DNA of 15,443 nt from assembly GCA_005888395.1 (NCBI GenBank), contig VAXF01000078.1, positions 1-15,443 of the forward strand. Reading direction: 5' to 3'. The position numbers were made by a program, and so were the translations under genes. The stretch is from Actinomycetota bacterium (lineage in GTDB: Bacteria; Actinomycetota; Acidimicrobiia; Acidimicrobiales; AC-25). This document shows, in pieces, positions 6,409-13,599 of this stretch (positions within the stretch are counted from its first letter, which is position 1; the number at the start of each line of letters is the position of its first letter). The notes beneath the pieces are model-generated. The model was not told the DNA's origin and made no database searches. It worked only from the letters and a program-made list of their open reading frames with translations.

Positions 6409-7578
6409 GTGAACACCCTCGATCTCGTCGTGCTCGTCACTGCTGTCTCGTCGGTCGTCGGCGGCTGGCGCCTCGGGCTCGTGGCACGCGGGCTGTCGTG
6501 GGTGGGACTCGCTGTCGGCCTCGTCCTCGCGGCCCGCTTCCTGCCCGACATCGTGCGGGCGGCCGAGCCCGACCAGCCGATGCGAGCCCTGGCGATCGTG
6601 ATCGGCGTGCTCGTCGGCGGCGCGTTCGTCGGGCAGGCCATCGGCCTGGCGATCGGCGCCCGCTTCCACCGCCTCCTCCCGCCTGGGCCCCTGCGCACCG
6701 TCGACCGGGGGCTCGGCGCCGCGGCCGGCGCGCTCGCCGTGCTGGTGGCCTTCTGGGCCCTGCTGCCCGCCATGTCGGAGGTGTCGGGCTGGCCCGCCCG
6801 CCAGGCCCGGCGGTCCGTGATCGCGCGCGCCGTCCACCGCTGGTTCCCGCGTCCGCCCGACACCGTCCAGGCGCTCCGCCGTCTGGTGGGGCGCAGTCAG
6901 TTCCCTCAGGTCTTCGGCCAGTTCGCCCCGTCGCAGAACGCGGGGCCGCCACCCGCGGCCGTGCCGCTGGCGGCTCCCGTGGTGACGCGCGTGACGGCCT
7001 CGACGGTGAAGGTGACGGGCGTCGCCTGCCACCGCATCCAGGACGGCAGCGGGTTCGCGGCCGGTTCGGACGTCGTGGTGACCAACGCCCACGTCGTGGC
7101 GGGGGAGGGCTCGACCACGGTGGTTCGCCCCGACGGCCACCGGCTGCAGGCGATCGTGGTCCTCTTCGACCCCGACCGCGACCTCGCGGTCCTGCGGGTG
7201 CCGGGCCTGGGCGAGGCGTCCCTCGGAATCGCCACCGCGTCACCCGGCGCCGTCGGCGCGGTGTTCGGGCACCCCGGCGGCCAGGACGCGGTGCAGGTCG
7301 CACCGGCCGCCGTCAAACAAGAGGTCGAGGCGCTCGGACGTGACCTCTACGACTCCCACCCCACGCGGCGACAGGTGTTCGTCCTCGCCAGCGACCTGCA
7401 CCCCGGCGACTCGGGCGGCGCGCTCGTCGACCGCGCGGGCGCCGTGGTGGGCGTCGCCTTCGCCATCGCTCCCGACGAGCCGGGGACGGCCTACGCCCTC
7501 ACCACAGCCGAGCTCCAGCCCGACCTCGCCGCCGCCGGGCCGCGCCGCGTCGCCACCGGCCCCTGCCTGAATGACTGA
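6409..7578 (+). CDS. marP: MarP-type membrane serine protease (CvpA + trypsin-like domains)
   Basis: A membrane-anchored periplasmic serine protease. In M. tuberculosis, MarP is needed for acid resistance and acts on the peptidoglycan hydrolase RipA. The 389-residue product has about four hydrophobic segments in residues 1-130 (CvpA/colicin V-production-like domain), a linker, then a chymotrypsin-fold domain. The catalytic triad is His228 (TNAHVV), Asp258 (DRDLAVL) and Ser335 (GDSGG). Cys207 and Cys386 sit at the two ends of the protease domain, with almost the spacing of the regulatory disulfide in mycobacterial MarP (Cys214-Cys395). The start is GTG 6409, 14 nt after trmI, with no clear Shine-Dalgarno. 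Normal length. DegP/HtrA is excluded by the CvpA part and the absence of PDZ. Confidence 0.92.
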   Translation: MNTLDLVVLVTAVSSVVGGWRLGLVARGLSWVGLAVGLVLAARFLPDIVRAAEPDQPMRALAIVIGVLVGGAFVGQAIGLAIGARFHRLLPPGPLRTVDRGLGAAAGALAVLVAFWALLPAMSEVSGWPARQARRSVIARAVHRWFPRPPDTVQALRRLVGRSQFPQVFGQFAPSQNAGPPPAAVPLAAPVVTRVTASTVKVTGVACHRIQDGSGFAAGSDVVVTNAHVVAGEGSTTVVRPDGHRLQAIVVLFDPDRDLAVLRVPGLGEASLGIATASPGAVGAVFGHPGGQDAVQVAPAAVKQEVEALGRDLYDSHPTRRQVFVLASDLHPGDSGGALVDRAGAVVGVAFAIAPDEPGTAYALTTAELQPDLAAAGPRRVATGPCLND

Positions 7579-7599
7579 CGTTTTCGGGTCGGACGCGAA

Positions 7600-7621
7600 A
7601 CGGGCCCCCGTGGGGGCCCGT
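7600..7621. terminator. GC-rich hairpin between convergent genes, probable two-way terminator
   Basis: A nearly perfect inverted repeat: a 10-bp stem (ACGGGCCCCC/GGGGGCCCGT) around a 2-nt loop, between the ends of marP (7578) and the ferredoxin (7647). On the minus strand it is followed by TTTCG; on the plus strand there is no T run. Such GC-only hairpins are common actinobacterial terminators, but efficiency cannot be judged from sequence. Confidence 0.75.
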
Positions 7622-7646
7622 GATCACAGCGCGCGTGAGTTACGCG

Positions 7647-7859
7647 CTACTCGACCTCGATGAAGATGCACTCGCCTGGGCACTCCTCGGCCGACTCGAC
7701 CACCGCATCCTCGAGGCCACCAGGATCGCTCAGCACCTTCGAGCCTTCCTTGACATAGGCGAGGCCGTCGTCGAGCAGGGTGAACACGTCGGGGCAGATC
7801 TCCTCGCACAGGCCGTCACCGGTGCAGAGGTCCTGGTCGATCCAGACCTTCATGGCCAT
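7647..7859 (-). CDS. Small ferredoxin with Asp at the second cluster-ligand position
   Basis: A 70-residue electron carrier with one Fe-S cluster. The cluster motif is Cys12-x2-Asp15-x2-Cys18-x3-Cys22-Pro, with the remote ligand Cys60 in ECPGEC. Pyrococcus furiosus ferredoxin has the same layout (Cys-x2-Asp-x2-Cys-x3-Cys-Pro): Asp is a ligand of a [4Fe-4S] cluster that readily becomes [3Fe-4S], and the third Cys forms a disulfide. The disulfide partner in Pyrococcus lies 8 residues before the remote ligand; here that position is Ala52, while an extra Cys64 is present. ATG 7859 was chosen, with AGAGAGG about 14 nt upstream. The gene is divergent from arc. Its redox partner (P450, reductase or other) is not in the window. 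Confidence 0.93.
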   Translation of the reverse strand: MAMKVWIDQDLCTGDGLCEEICPDVFTLLDDGLAYVKEGSKVLSDPGGLEDAVVESAEECPGECIFIEVE

Positions 7860-7897
7860 CGTCTCGTCACGTACCTCTCTGCGCTGGGTTGTCCGGC

Positions 7898-7926
7898 AAC
7901 GTACCGACCGGCTCTGGCACTGTCAA
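7898..7926 (-). promoter_or_regulatory. Strong sigma70-type promoter of the ferredoxin gene
   Basis: Read on the minus strand: a perfect -35 TTGACA (7926-7921), a 17-nt spacer and a -10 TACGTT (7903-7898). Transcription would begin near 7891, leaving a leader of about 31 nt that contains the AGAGAGG ribosome-binding stretch. It is the only perfect -35 I noticed beside a gene start in this window. Confidence 0.75.
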
Positions 7927-7952
7927 TTTACCCGGAAACGGCGAGGGAAATG

Positions 7953-8028
7953 TACGTTACTCTCGCCGGTCCTGGGCATGCCGGGGGTATGACGCCTCCG
8001 CCGAAAGAAGATGACACCGGTGTATGTT
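7953..8028 (+). promoter_or_regulatory. Two candidate -10 elements for arc
   Basis: TACGTT at 7953-7958 is the same hexamer as the ferredoxin -10 but on the other strand. TATGTT at 8023-8028 lies closer to the gene. Neither has a good -35. The nearer one would give a leader of about 28 nt containing GGAGTGAGG (8044-8052), 10 nt before the GTG. An inverted repeat, CGGCGAG (7939-7945) with CTCGCCG (7962-7968), flanks the first candidate and might be an operator. Both calls are weak. Confidence 0.35.
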
Positions 8029-8062
8029 CGATTCAGCAGGGAGGGAGTGAGGTGAGCCTCAG

Positions 8063-9835
8063 GTGAGCTCCACGTCCGACTCGGAGTACGAGCACCGGCT
8101 CAGCGAGTACGAGCACGAGGTCGCCGACCTCCAGCAGCAGGTGAAGGTGCTCGAAGAGGACGTGGTGGGGCTGCGCCGCAAGCTCCAGGACGCGCCCAAG
8201 CGCGTGCGCACGCTCGAGGAGCGCCTCCTGGAGAGCAAGGGCCAGCTCGCACAAGCCGTCTCCCAGAACGAAAAGCTCACCTACACCCTGCGCGAGGCGC
8301 GCGAGCACATCGCCGCGCTGCGCGAGGAGGTCGAGAAGCTCACCCAGCCACCGTCGGCCTACGGCACGTTCCTCGGCGCCAACGACGACGGCACGGTCGA
8401 CGTGTTCTCGGCCGGGCGCAAGATGCGCGTCGCGCTGCATCCGGAGTTGGAGTCCGAGAACCTCAAGCGGGGCCAGGAGGTCGTGCTCAACGAGTCGCTC
8501 AACGTGGTGCTGGCGCGCGGCCCCGACATGGCGGGCGAGGTCGTGACGCTGAAGGAGATCCTCGACGACGGGCTGCGCGCCCTCATCGTCGGACGCGCCG
8601 ACGAGGAGCGCGTGGCCGAGCTCGCCGACGAGCTGCTCGGCCAGAAGCTGCGCGCCGGCGACACGATCCTCATGGACTCGCGCACCGGCCTCCTGCTCGA
8701 GCGGCTGCCCCGGCCGGAGGTCGAAGAGCTGATCCTCGAGGAGGTGCCCGACATCTCCTACGACGACGTCGGCGGCCTCGACGACCAGATCGAGCAGATC
8801 ACCGACGCGGTGGAGCTGCCGTTCCTGCACCGCGAGCTGTTCGTGGAGCACCGCCTTCCCGCGCCCAAGGGCATCCTCCTCTACGGCCCGCCCGGCTGCG
8901 GCAAGACGCTGATCGCCAAGGCGGTCGCCAACTCGCTGGCGAAGAAGGTCAGCGAGGTCACGGGCGACAAGAACGCCCGCAGCTACTTCCTCAACATCAA
9001 GGGCCCCGAGCTGCTCAACAAGTACGTGGGCGAGACCGAGCGCCAGATCCGGCTGGTGTTCCAGCGGGCGCGCGAGAAGTCGGAGGAGGGCTGGCCCGTC
9101 ATCGTCTTCTTCGACGAGATGGATTCCCTGTTCCGCACGCGGGGGAGTGGGATCTCCTCCGACATGGAGTCGACGGTGGTGCCGCAGCTGCTGGCCGAGA
9201 TCGACGGCGTCGAGACGCTCAAGAACGTCATCGTGATCGGTGCCTCCAACCGCGAGGACCTCATCGACCCGGCCATCCTGCGCCCCGGCAGGCTCGACGT
9301 GAAGATCAAGATCGAACGGCCCAACGAGGAAGCCGCCGCCCAGATCTTCGGGCGCTACCTCACGCCCGACCTCCCGCTCGACACCGACGAGGTGGCGTCG
9401 CTCGGCGGGGGCGACCCGGCCAAGGCGGTCTCGGCCATGATCGAGCGCACCGTCGTCGAGATGTACAACACCAACGACGACAACCGTTTCCTCGAGGTCA
9501 CCTACCAGAACGGCGACAAGGAGATCCTGTTCTTCAAGGACTTCGCGTCGGGCGCCATGGTCGAGAACATCGTGCGCAGAGCGAAGAAGCTCGCCATCAA
9601 GCGGAGGATCGCCGGTGAGGGCAAGGGCATTCGTCTGTCCGACCTGCTCGCCTCCATCAAGCAGGAGTACAAGGAACACGAGGACCTGCCCAACACCACC
9701 AACCCCGACGACTGGGCCAAGATCTCGGGCAAGAAGGGCGAGCGCATCGTCTACGTGCGCACCCTGCTCACCGAGGGTGAAGGGGTCGACGGCGGGCGCG
9801 CGATCGAACGGGTCGGCACGGGGCAGTACCTGTAG
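8063..9835 (+). CDS. arc: Proteasome-activating AAA ATPase ARC/Mpa
   Basis: A hexameric unfoldase that captures pupylated proteins through its N-terminal coiled coils, unfolds them with ATP and threads them into the 20S core. The 590-residue product has, in order: a long coiled coil (about 5-95) that binds Pup; OB domains starting around PPSAYGTFLG (about 98-230); and an AAA domain with Walker A GPPGCGKT (275-282), Walker B VIVFFDE ending at Asp351-Glu352, and an arginine-finger region ILRPGRLD. The C-terminus is GQYL, the tail that docks in the alpha-ring pockets of the core. The start is GTG 8063, with GGAGTGAGG upstream. It opens the arc-dop-pup-prcB-prcA series. Mycobacteria call it mpa. 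Confidence 0.98.
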   Translation: MSSTSDSEYEHRLSEYEHEVADLQQQVKVLEEDVVGLRRKLQDAPKRVRTLEERLLESKGQLAQAVSQNEKLTYTLREAREHIAALREEVEKLTQPPSAYGTFLGANDDGTVDVFSAGRKMRVALHPELESENLKRGQEVVLNESLNVVLARGPDMAGEVVTLKEILDDGLRALIVGRADEERVAELADELLGQKLRAGDTILMDSRTGLLLERLPRPEVEELILEEVPDISYDDVGGLDDQIEQITDAVELPFLHRELFVEHRLPAPKGILLYGPPGCGKTLIAKAVANSLAKKVSEVTGDKNARSYFLNIKGPELLNKYVGETERQIRLVFQRAREKSEEGWPVIVFFDEMDSLFRTRGSGISSDMESTVVPQLLAEIDGVETLKNVIVIGASNREDLIDPAILRPGRLDVKIKIERPNEEAAAQIFGRYLTPDLPLDTDEVASLGGGDPAKAVSAMIERTVVEMYNTNDDNRFLEVTYQNGDKEILFFKDFASGAMVENIVRRAKKLAIKRRIAGEGKGIRLSDLLASIKQEYKEHEDLPNTTNPDDWAKISGKKGERIVYVRTLLTEGEGVDGGRAIERVGTGQYL

Positions 9836-9857
9836 AGGCCGCGCCCGGGTGGCGGGC

Positions 9858-9863
9858 TAGCGT
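9858..9863 (+). promoter_or_regulatory. Candidate leaderless -10 (TAGCGT) of dop
   Basis: TAGCGT matches TANNNT and ends exactly 6 nt before the GTG start of dop, the ideal distance for transcription to begin on the start codon itself. There is no Shine-Dalgarno at a useful distance and only 34 nt separate arc and dop. This would let dop-pup be made independently of arc. Confidence 0.5.
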
Positions 9864-9869
9864 CCGATC

Positions 9870-11354
9870 GTGGCCATCCGGAAGGTCTGCGGGATCGAGA
9901 CCGAGTACGGCATCGCCCTCCGCGGCGTCGGGGAGTCCAACCCCATCGCGGCCTCGTCGCTGCTGATCAACGCCTACGTCGCCGAGCAGCAGCGCAAGGT
10001 GGGCTGGGACTTCGAGGACGAGTCGCCCGGCCGCGACGCGCGGGGCTTCGCGCGCGAGGGCTCGATGGCCCCGGAGGTCGAGACCCATCTCGTCAACGCC
10101 GTGCTCACCAACGGCGCCCGCTACTACGTCGACCACGCCCACCCCGAGTTCTCCACACCGGAGTGCGCGGATGCGCTCGAGTGTGTCCGGTACGACAAGG
10201 CGGGGGAGCGGATTCTGGCCCGTTCGATGGAGGCGGCGCGGCGCACGCTGCCGGAGGGCCAGGGAATCGTCGTCTACAAGAACAACTCCGACCGCAAGGG
10301 CAACTCCTACGGCACTCACGAGAACTATTTGATGGACCGGGCCGTTCCTTTCGGACGGATCGTGCGCCACGTGATGCCGCACTTCGTGACCCGCCAGATC
10401 TACACGGGCGCCGGCAAGGTCGGGTCCGAGGCGGCGTCGGCCCAGGACGTGCCGTTCCAGCTCAGCCAGCGGGCCGACTTCTTCGAGGAGGAGGTCGGCC
10501 TCGAGACCACGCTCAAGCGCCCGATCGTGAACACCCGCGACGAGCCGCACGCGGATGCGCAGAAGTACCGGCGTTTCCACGTGATCGTCGGCGACAGCAA
10601 TCTTTGCGAGGTCGCCACCTATCTCAAGGTCGGTGTCACCGCGATCGTGCTGGCCATGATCGAGGACGACTTCTTCGGCGACGTCGACCTGTCCCTCGCG
10701 ACGCCGGTGCAGGCCATCCGGCGGGTGTCCTACGACCTCGACCTCTCACTCCCGCTTGAGCTGGCCGACGGCCGGCGCCTGACCGCGCTCGATGTGCAAT
10801 GGGAGCTGCTCGACCTGGCGCGGAAGTACGCGGAGGACCGCGGGCTCGAGTGCGTCGACGACGAGGTGGGCCGCGATGTCCTACGCCGGTGGGAGGACAC
10901 GCTCACGACGCTCGAGTCCAACCCCATGTCGCTCTCCGGCAAGCTCGACTGGGTCACCAAGCACGAGCTCCTCGACGCCTACCGGCAGCGCCACGGGCTT
11001 GACTGGGACGACCACAAGATCGCGGCGATGGACCTCCAGTACCACGACGTCCGCCCCGAGCGGTCGTTGTTCTCGCGCCTGCCCTCCGAGCGGCTGGTCG
11101 ACGAGGCCGCCGTCGAGCTGGCCATCACGGAGCCTCCCGAGGGCACCCGAGCCTATTTCCGGGGCAAGTGCCTCCAGAAGTGGGCGAGCTCGATCGTGGC
11201 CGCCAACTGGGATTCCCTCGTCTTCGACCTCGGCACCGACCCCCTCCGCCGGGTACCCATGATGGAACCGCTTCGGGGAACCGCCAAGCATGTCGATACC
11301 TTGTTGCAGGGAAGCACGACACCGGGTGAGCTGTTGGAACAGCTTGGAACGTGA
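9870..11354 (+). CDS. dop: Pup deamidase/depupylase Dop
   Basis: Converts the C-terminal Gln of Pup to Glu, making it fit for ligation, and also removes Pup from tagged proteins. The 494-residue product has the carboxylate-amine-ligase (glutamine synthetase-like) fold. Glu10 and Glu12 in GIETEYG should bind metal-ATP, and Asp88 in YYVDHAHPEFSTPE matches the catalytic aspartate. The insert at about residues 37-60 (YVAEQQRKVGWDFEDESPGR) is the Dop loop, absent from PafA, which separates the two paralogues. NTRDEPHADA and HVIVGDSN are shared with PafA. Pup deamidation is needed because the downstream pup gene ends GGQ. The start is GTG 9870. pup follows 18 nt later. Confidence 0.97.
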   Translation: MAIRKVCGIETEYGIALRGVGESNPIAASSLLINAYVAEQQRKVGWDFEDESPGRDARGFAREGSMAPEVETHLVNAVLTNGARYYVDHAHPEFSTPECADALECVRYDKAGERILARSMEAARRTLPEGQGIVVYKNNSDRKGNSYGTHENYLMDRAVPFGRIVRHVMPHFVTRQIYTGAGKVGSEAASAQDVPFQLSQRADFFEEEVGLETTLKRPIVNTRDEPHADAQKYRRFHVIVGDSNLCEVATYLKVGVTAIVLAMIEDDFFGDVDLSLATPVQAIRRVSYDLDLSLPLELADGRRLTALDVQWELLDLARKYAEDRGLECVDDEVGRDVLRRWEDTLTTLESNPMSLSGKLDWVTKHELLDAYRQRHGLDWDDHKIAAMDLQYHDVRPERSLFSRLPSERLVDEAAVELAITEPPEGTRAYFRGKCLQKWASSIVAANWDSLVFDLGTDPLRRVPMMEPLRGTAKHVDTLLQGSTTPGELLEQLGT

Positions 11355-11372
11355 GGATGTTCGAGGGACGAG

Positions 11373-11570
11373 ATGCCTGAGCGAGAGCAGAAGAAGAAGC
11401 AGCCGGCGACCAGGGACGACCAGGTCGTGGAGGAAGCTGCCCCGCCGGGCTCCAAGCAGGGCGAGAAGATCAAGGCCGAGATCGACGACCTCCTCGACGA
11501 GATCGACGAGGTGCTCGAGGAGAACGCGGAGGACTTTGTTCGTTCGTACGTGCAGAAGGGCGGCCAGTAG
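11373..11570 (+). CDS. pup: Prokaryotic ubiquitin-like protein Pup
   Basis: A 65-residue, mostly disordered protein tag that PafA joins by its C-terminal side chain to lysines of target proteins. The N-terminal part is Lys/Gln-rich (REQKKKQPA), and the middle has the acidic helical stretch DDLLDEIDEVLEENAEDF that binds the ARC coiled coil. The end is SYVQKGGQ. The terminal Gln means it is made in the inactive form and must be deamidated by Dop. Length and motif are standard. ATG 11373 has GAGGG (11363-11367) 5 nt upstream, one of the better Shine-Dalgarno sites here, fitting a highly made small protein. Confidence 0.98.
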   Translation: MPEREQKKKQPATRDDQVVEEAAPPGSKQGEKIKAEIDDLLDEIDEVLEENAEDFVRSYVQKGGQ

Positions 11571-11577
11571 CTGCTCG

Positions 11578-11626
11578 TTCTGGCACCAGAAGTGCACGCC
11601 ATAACGCGCGTTCTTGGGGCCAAAAG
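11578..11626. repeat. Two similar dyads in the pup-prcB gap
   Basis: TTCTGG-CA-CCAGAA (11578-11591) is a 6-bp-arm palindrome. A related, looser one, TTCTTGGGGCCAAAAG (11611-11626), follows with centres about 34 bp apart, roughly three helical turns. Both lie before the prcB candidate -10, so they could be operator half-sites. They could also be a weak attenuator after pup. No regulator is identified. Confidence 0.35.
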
Positions 11627-11662
11627 CCTGGGCGGGCCGCGAGAATTCGGCAGCAGCCGCAC

Positions 11663-11668
11663 TAGCCT
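11663..11668 (+). promoter_or_regulatory. Candidate leaderless -10 (TAGCCT) of prcB
   Basis: TAGCCT fits TANNNT and ends 9 nt before the prcB ATG. No Shine-Dalgarno is visible there. Together with the 107-nt gap after pup, this suggests that prcB-prcA can be transcribed as their own unit. Confidence 0.45.
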
Positions 11669-11677
11669 CAGCGGGCA

Positions 11678-12472
11678 ATGACGCTGCCCTCGTTCCCCCC
11701 GGGCGACGATCCGGGCCCGAGCTTCTCGACGCTCCTCCGCCGCAGCGGGCAGGAGCCTCTTCGGGTGCAGACCGAGACAGCGTTCACGCCGACCCACGGC
11801 ACCACCATCGTCGCCCTTCGGTACGCGGACGGCGTGGTGATGGCGGGCGACCGGCGGGCAACCGAGGGGTACGCGATCGCCCATCGCTCGATCGAGAAGG
11901 TGTTCCCGGCCGACCGGCACTCGGGCGTGTCGATCGCCGGCGCGGCCGGGCCGGCGATGGAGATGGTGAAGCTCTTCCAGACCGAGCTCGAGCACTACGA
12001 GAAGGTCGAGGGCCTCGCCCTCAGCCTCGAGGGCAAGGCCAACAAGCTCGGCCAGATGATCCGCGACAACCTGCCGATGGCCATGCAGGGCCTCGCCGTC
12101 GTGCCGATCTTCGCGGGCTTCGACCTGCGCCGGCAGAAGGGCCGCATCTTCAAGTACGACCTCACCGGCGGCCGCTACGAGGAGGACGACTTCCACGCCA
12201 ACGGCTCGGGAGGACGCGACGCCCGCACCACGATCAAGCTCGGCTGGCGCGAGGGCATCGATCGTGCCGCTGCGATCGAGCTCGCCATCGGGGGTCTCTA
12301 CGAGGCCGCCGACGAGGACTCGGCCACCGGCGGGCCCGACGTCGTGCGCGGCATCTACCCGACCGTCGCGACGGTCACGACCGACGGCTTCGATCGCGTA
12401 CCCGAGGACGAGGTGGCGCAGCGCTTCACGTCCCTCATCGAGCACAAGCGCGAGGAGGGCCACCAGCCATGA
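11678..12472 (+). CDS. prcB: 20S proteasome beta subunit (catalytic)
   Basis: The proteolytic subunit of the PrcA7-PrcB7-PrcB7-PrcA7 core. The 264-residue precursor has a 41-residue propeptide that ends THG, and self-cleavage would expose Thr42 (codon at 11801) as the N-terminal nucleophile. Counting from that Thr, Asp17 (Asp58, in AGDRRAT) and Lys33 (Lys74, in SIEKVF) are in the canonical active-site places. GSGGRDA, with Asp near 180, is also as expected. The propeptide is somewhat shorter than the mycobacterial one. The start is ATG 11678, just after a leaderless-type -10. The stop overlaps prcA as ATGA, which suits the equal subunit amounts needed. Confidence 0.98.
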   Translation: MTLPSFPPGDDPGPSFSTLLRRSGQEPLRVQTETAFTPTHGTTIVALRYADGVVMAGDRRATEGYAIAHRSIEKVFPADRHSGVSIAGAAGPAMEMVKLFQTELEHYEKVEGLALSLEGKANKLGQMIRDNLPMAMQGLAVVPIFAGFDLRRQKGRIFKYDLTGGRYEEDDFHANGSGGRDARTTIKLGWREGIDRAAAIELAIGGLYEAADEDSATGGPDVVRGIYPTVATVTTDGFDRVPEDEVAQRFTSLIEHKREEGHQP

Positions 12473-13146
12473 CAATGCCCTTCTACGTCGCGCCCGAGCA
12501 GGTGATGAAAGACCGGGCCGACTACGCCCGCAAGGGCATCGCCCGCGGCCGCGCGCTGGCCGCGCTCGTCTACGGCGACGGCATCCTCATGGCGGCCGAG
12601 AACCCCTCGCAGACCCTGCACAAGATCAGCGAGATCTACGACCGCATCGCGTTCGCCGGCGTCGGCAAGTACAACGAGTACGACTCGCTCCGGATCGCGG
12701 GCGTCCGGCACGCCGACCTGAAGGGGTTCGCGTACTCACGCGAGGACGTCGACGCGCGGTCGCTGGCCAGCGCCTACGCGCAGATCCTCGGGCAGATCTT
12801 CACCCACGAGATGAAGCCGATGGAGGTGGAGATCCTCGTGGCCGAGGTCGGCGACAAGGCGGGCGACGAGCAGCTCTTCCACGTGCTCTACGACGGCAGC
12901 GTCGTCGACGAGACCGATCTCACCGTGCTCGGTGGCGAGGCCGAGGCGATTCTCGAGCGGCTCAAGGCCGGCTACCGGCCCGAGATGCCCCTCGCCGACG
13001 CGCTCAAGGCCGCGACCGGCGCGCTGACCGAGCAGGGCAAGACCCTCCAAGCAGCAGACCTCGAGGTCGCGGTGCTGTCGCGCTCCAATGGCCGGCGTGC
13101 GTTCCGCCGGCTCGAGGACGACGAGATGGCAGCACTTCTGCGTTGA
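12469..13146 (+). CDS. prcA: 20S proteasome alpha subunit
   Basis: Forms the outer rings and gate of the proteasome core and holds the docking pockets for the ARC GQYL tail. The 225-residue product opens MPFYVAPEQVMKDRADYARK, the usual gating end and first helix, then GIARGRALAALVY, HKISEIYDRIAFAGVGKYNEYD and the conserved GRRAFRRL near the end. There is no propeptide and no catalytic Thr. It is shorter than the mycobacterial form because it stops at EMAALLR without the acidic, Ser-rich tail. The start overlaps the prcB stop (ATGA), with GGAGGG (12454-12459) upstream. Only 1 nt separates its stop from the stop of the convergent gene. Confidence 0.97.
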   Translation: MTMPFYVAPEQVMKDRADYARKGIARGRALAALVYGDGILMAAENPSQTLHKISEIYDRIAFAGVGKYNEYDSLRIAGVRHADLKGFAYSREDVDARSLASAYAQILGQIFTHEMKPMEVEILVAEVGDKAGDEQLFHVLYDGSVVDETDLTVLGGEAEAILERLKAGYRPEMPLADALKAATGALTEQGKTLQAADLEVAVLSRSNGRRAFRRLEDDEMAALLR

Positions 13147-13147
13147 C

Positions 13148-13597
13148 CTAGCCCCCGACGGCAGCGGCCAGGGCGGCGAGCGACTCCTGCATCTCTTTGC
13201 GGAGCGACGGGCGGCGGATCCTCACGAGGAGGTGCTTCCGCCAGAACGTGATGGGGTTGAGGTCGACTGTGAGAGTGACCATCGAACCGCTCTCGTGGGG
13301 CTCGACGTGCCATACCCAATCGGCGTACGAGGGGTTGCCGTCGTCGGACTGCGAGCGGTAGGCGAAGCGCCCCGCCGACGGATCGAGAGCGGAGACCCGC
13401 GACTTGCTCACCCACGACTGCCCGAGAGCGTGAATGCCCACCTTCCACACCGACCCCGAGTCAAGATGCTCCGGCGCCTCGACGACCTTCGTGATCGCCT
13501 TGTTCCACTCCGGCAGCCTCGACACGTCGGTCACGAGCCCGAACACCACTTCCGGCGCCGCGCCCATCGCTGCGCTGACGGATTCTCGCTTTCGCAT
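13148..13597 (-). CDS. SRPBCC-family (polyketide cyclase/dehydrase-like) protein
   Basis: A 149-residue START-like lipid- or ligand-binding fold protein. The pattern AAPEVVFGLVTDVSRLPEWNKAI is the family hallmark (first strand, helix, then P-E-W). It is followed by the beta strands GSVWKVG, GRFAYRS, ADWVWHVEP and SMVTLTVDL, and a long C-terminal helix RPSLRKEMQESLAALAAAV. Ligand and role are unknown. ATG 13597 follows the stop of the upstream DUF2007 gene by 2 nt, so the two are coupled on the minus strand. It faces prcA tail to tail with one base between stops and no room for a terminator. Confidence 0.85.
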   Translation of the reverse strand: MRKRESVSAAMGAAPEVVFGLVTDVSRLPEWNKAITKVVEAPEHLDSGSVWKVGIHALGQSWVSKSRVSALDPSAGRFAYRSQSDDGNPSYADWVWHVEPHESGSMVTLTVDLNPITFWRKHLLVRIRRPSLRKEMQESLAALAAAVGG

Positions 13598-13599
13598 CG

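Noticed and set aside
7620..8066. 148-codon plus-strand frame across the ferredoxin and the intergenic gap
   Set aside because: Half of it is antisense to a clear ferredoxin and the rest covers the promoter region. No Shine-Dalgarno and no domain.
8033..9679. 548-codon open frame antisense to arc
   Set aside because: A mirror of the ARC coding sequence with low-complexity Leu/Val/Glu/Asp content and no motif. ARC itself is unmistakable.
11153..12475. 440-codon open frame antisense to dop, pup and prcB
   Set aside because: It crosses three well-identified genes and has no recognisable domain; a codon-bias shadow.
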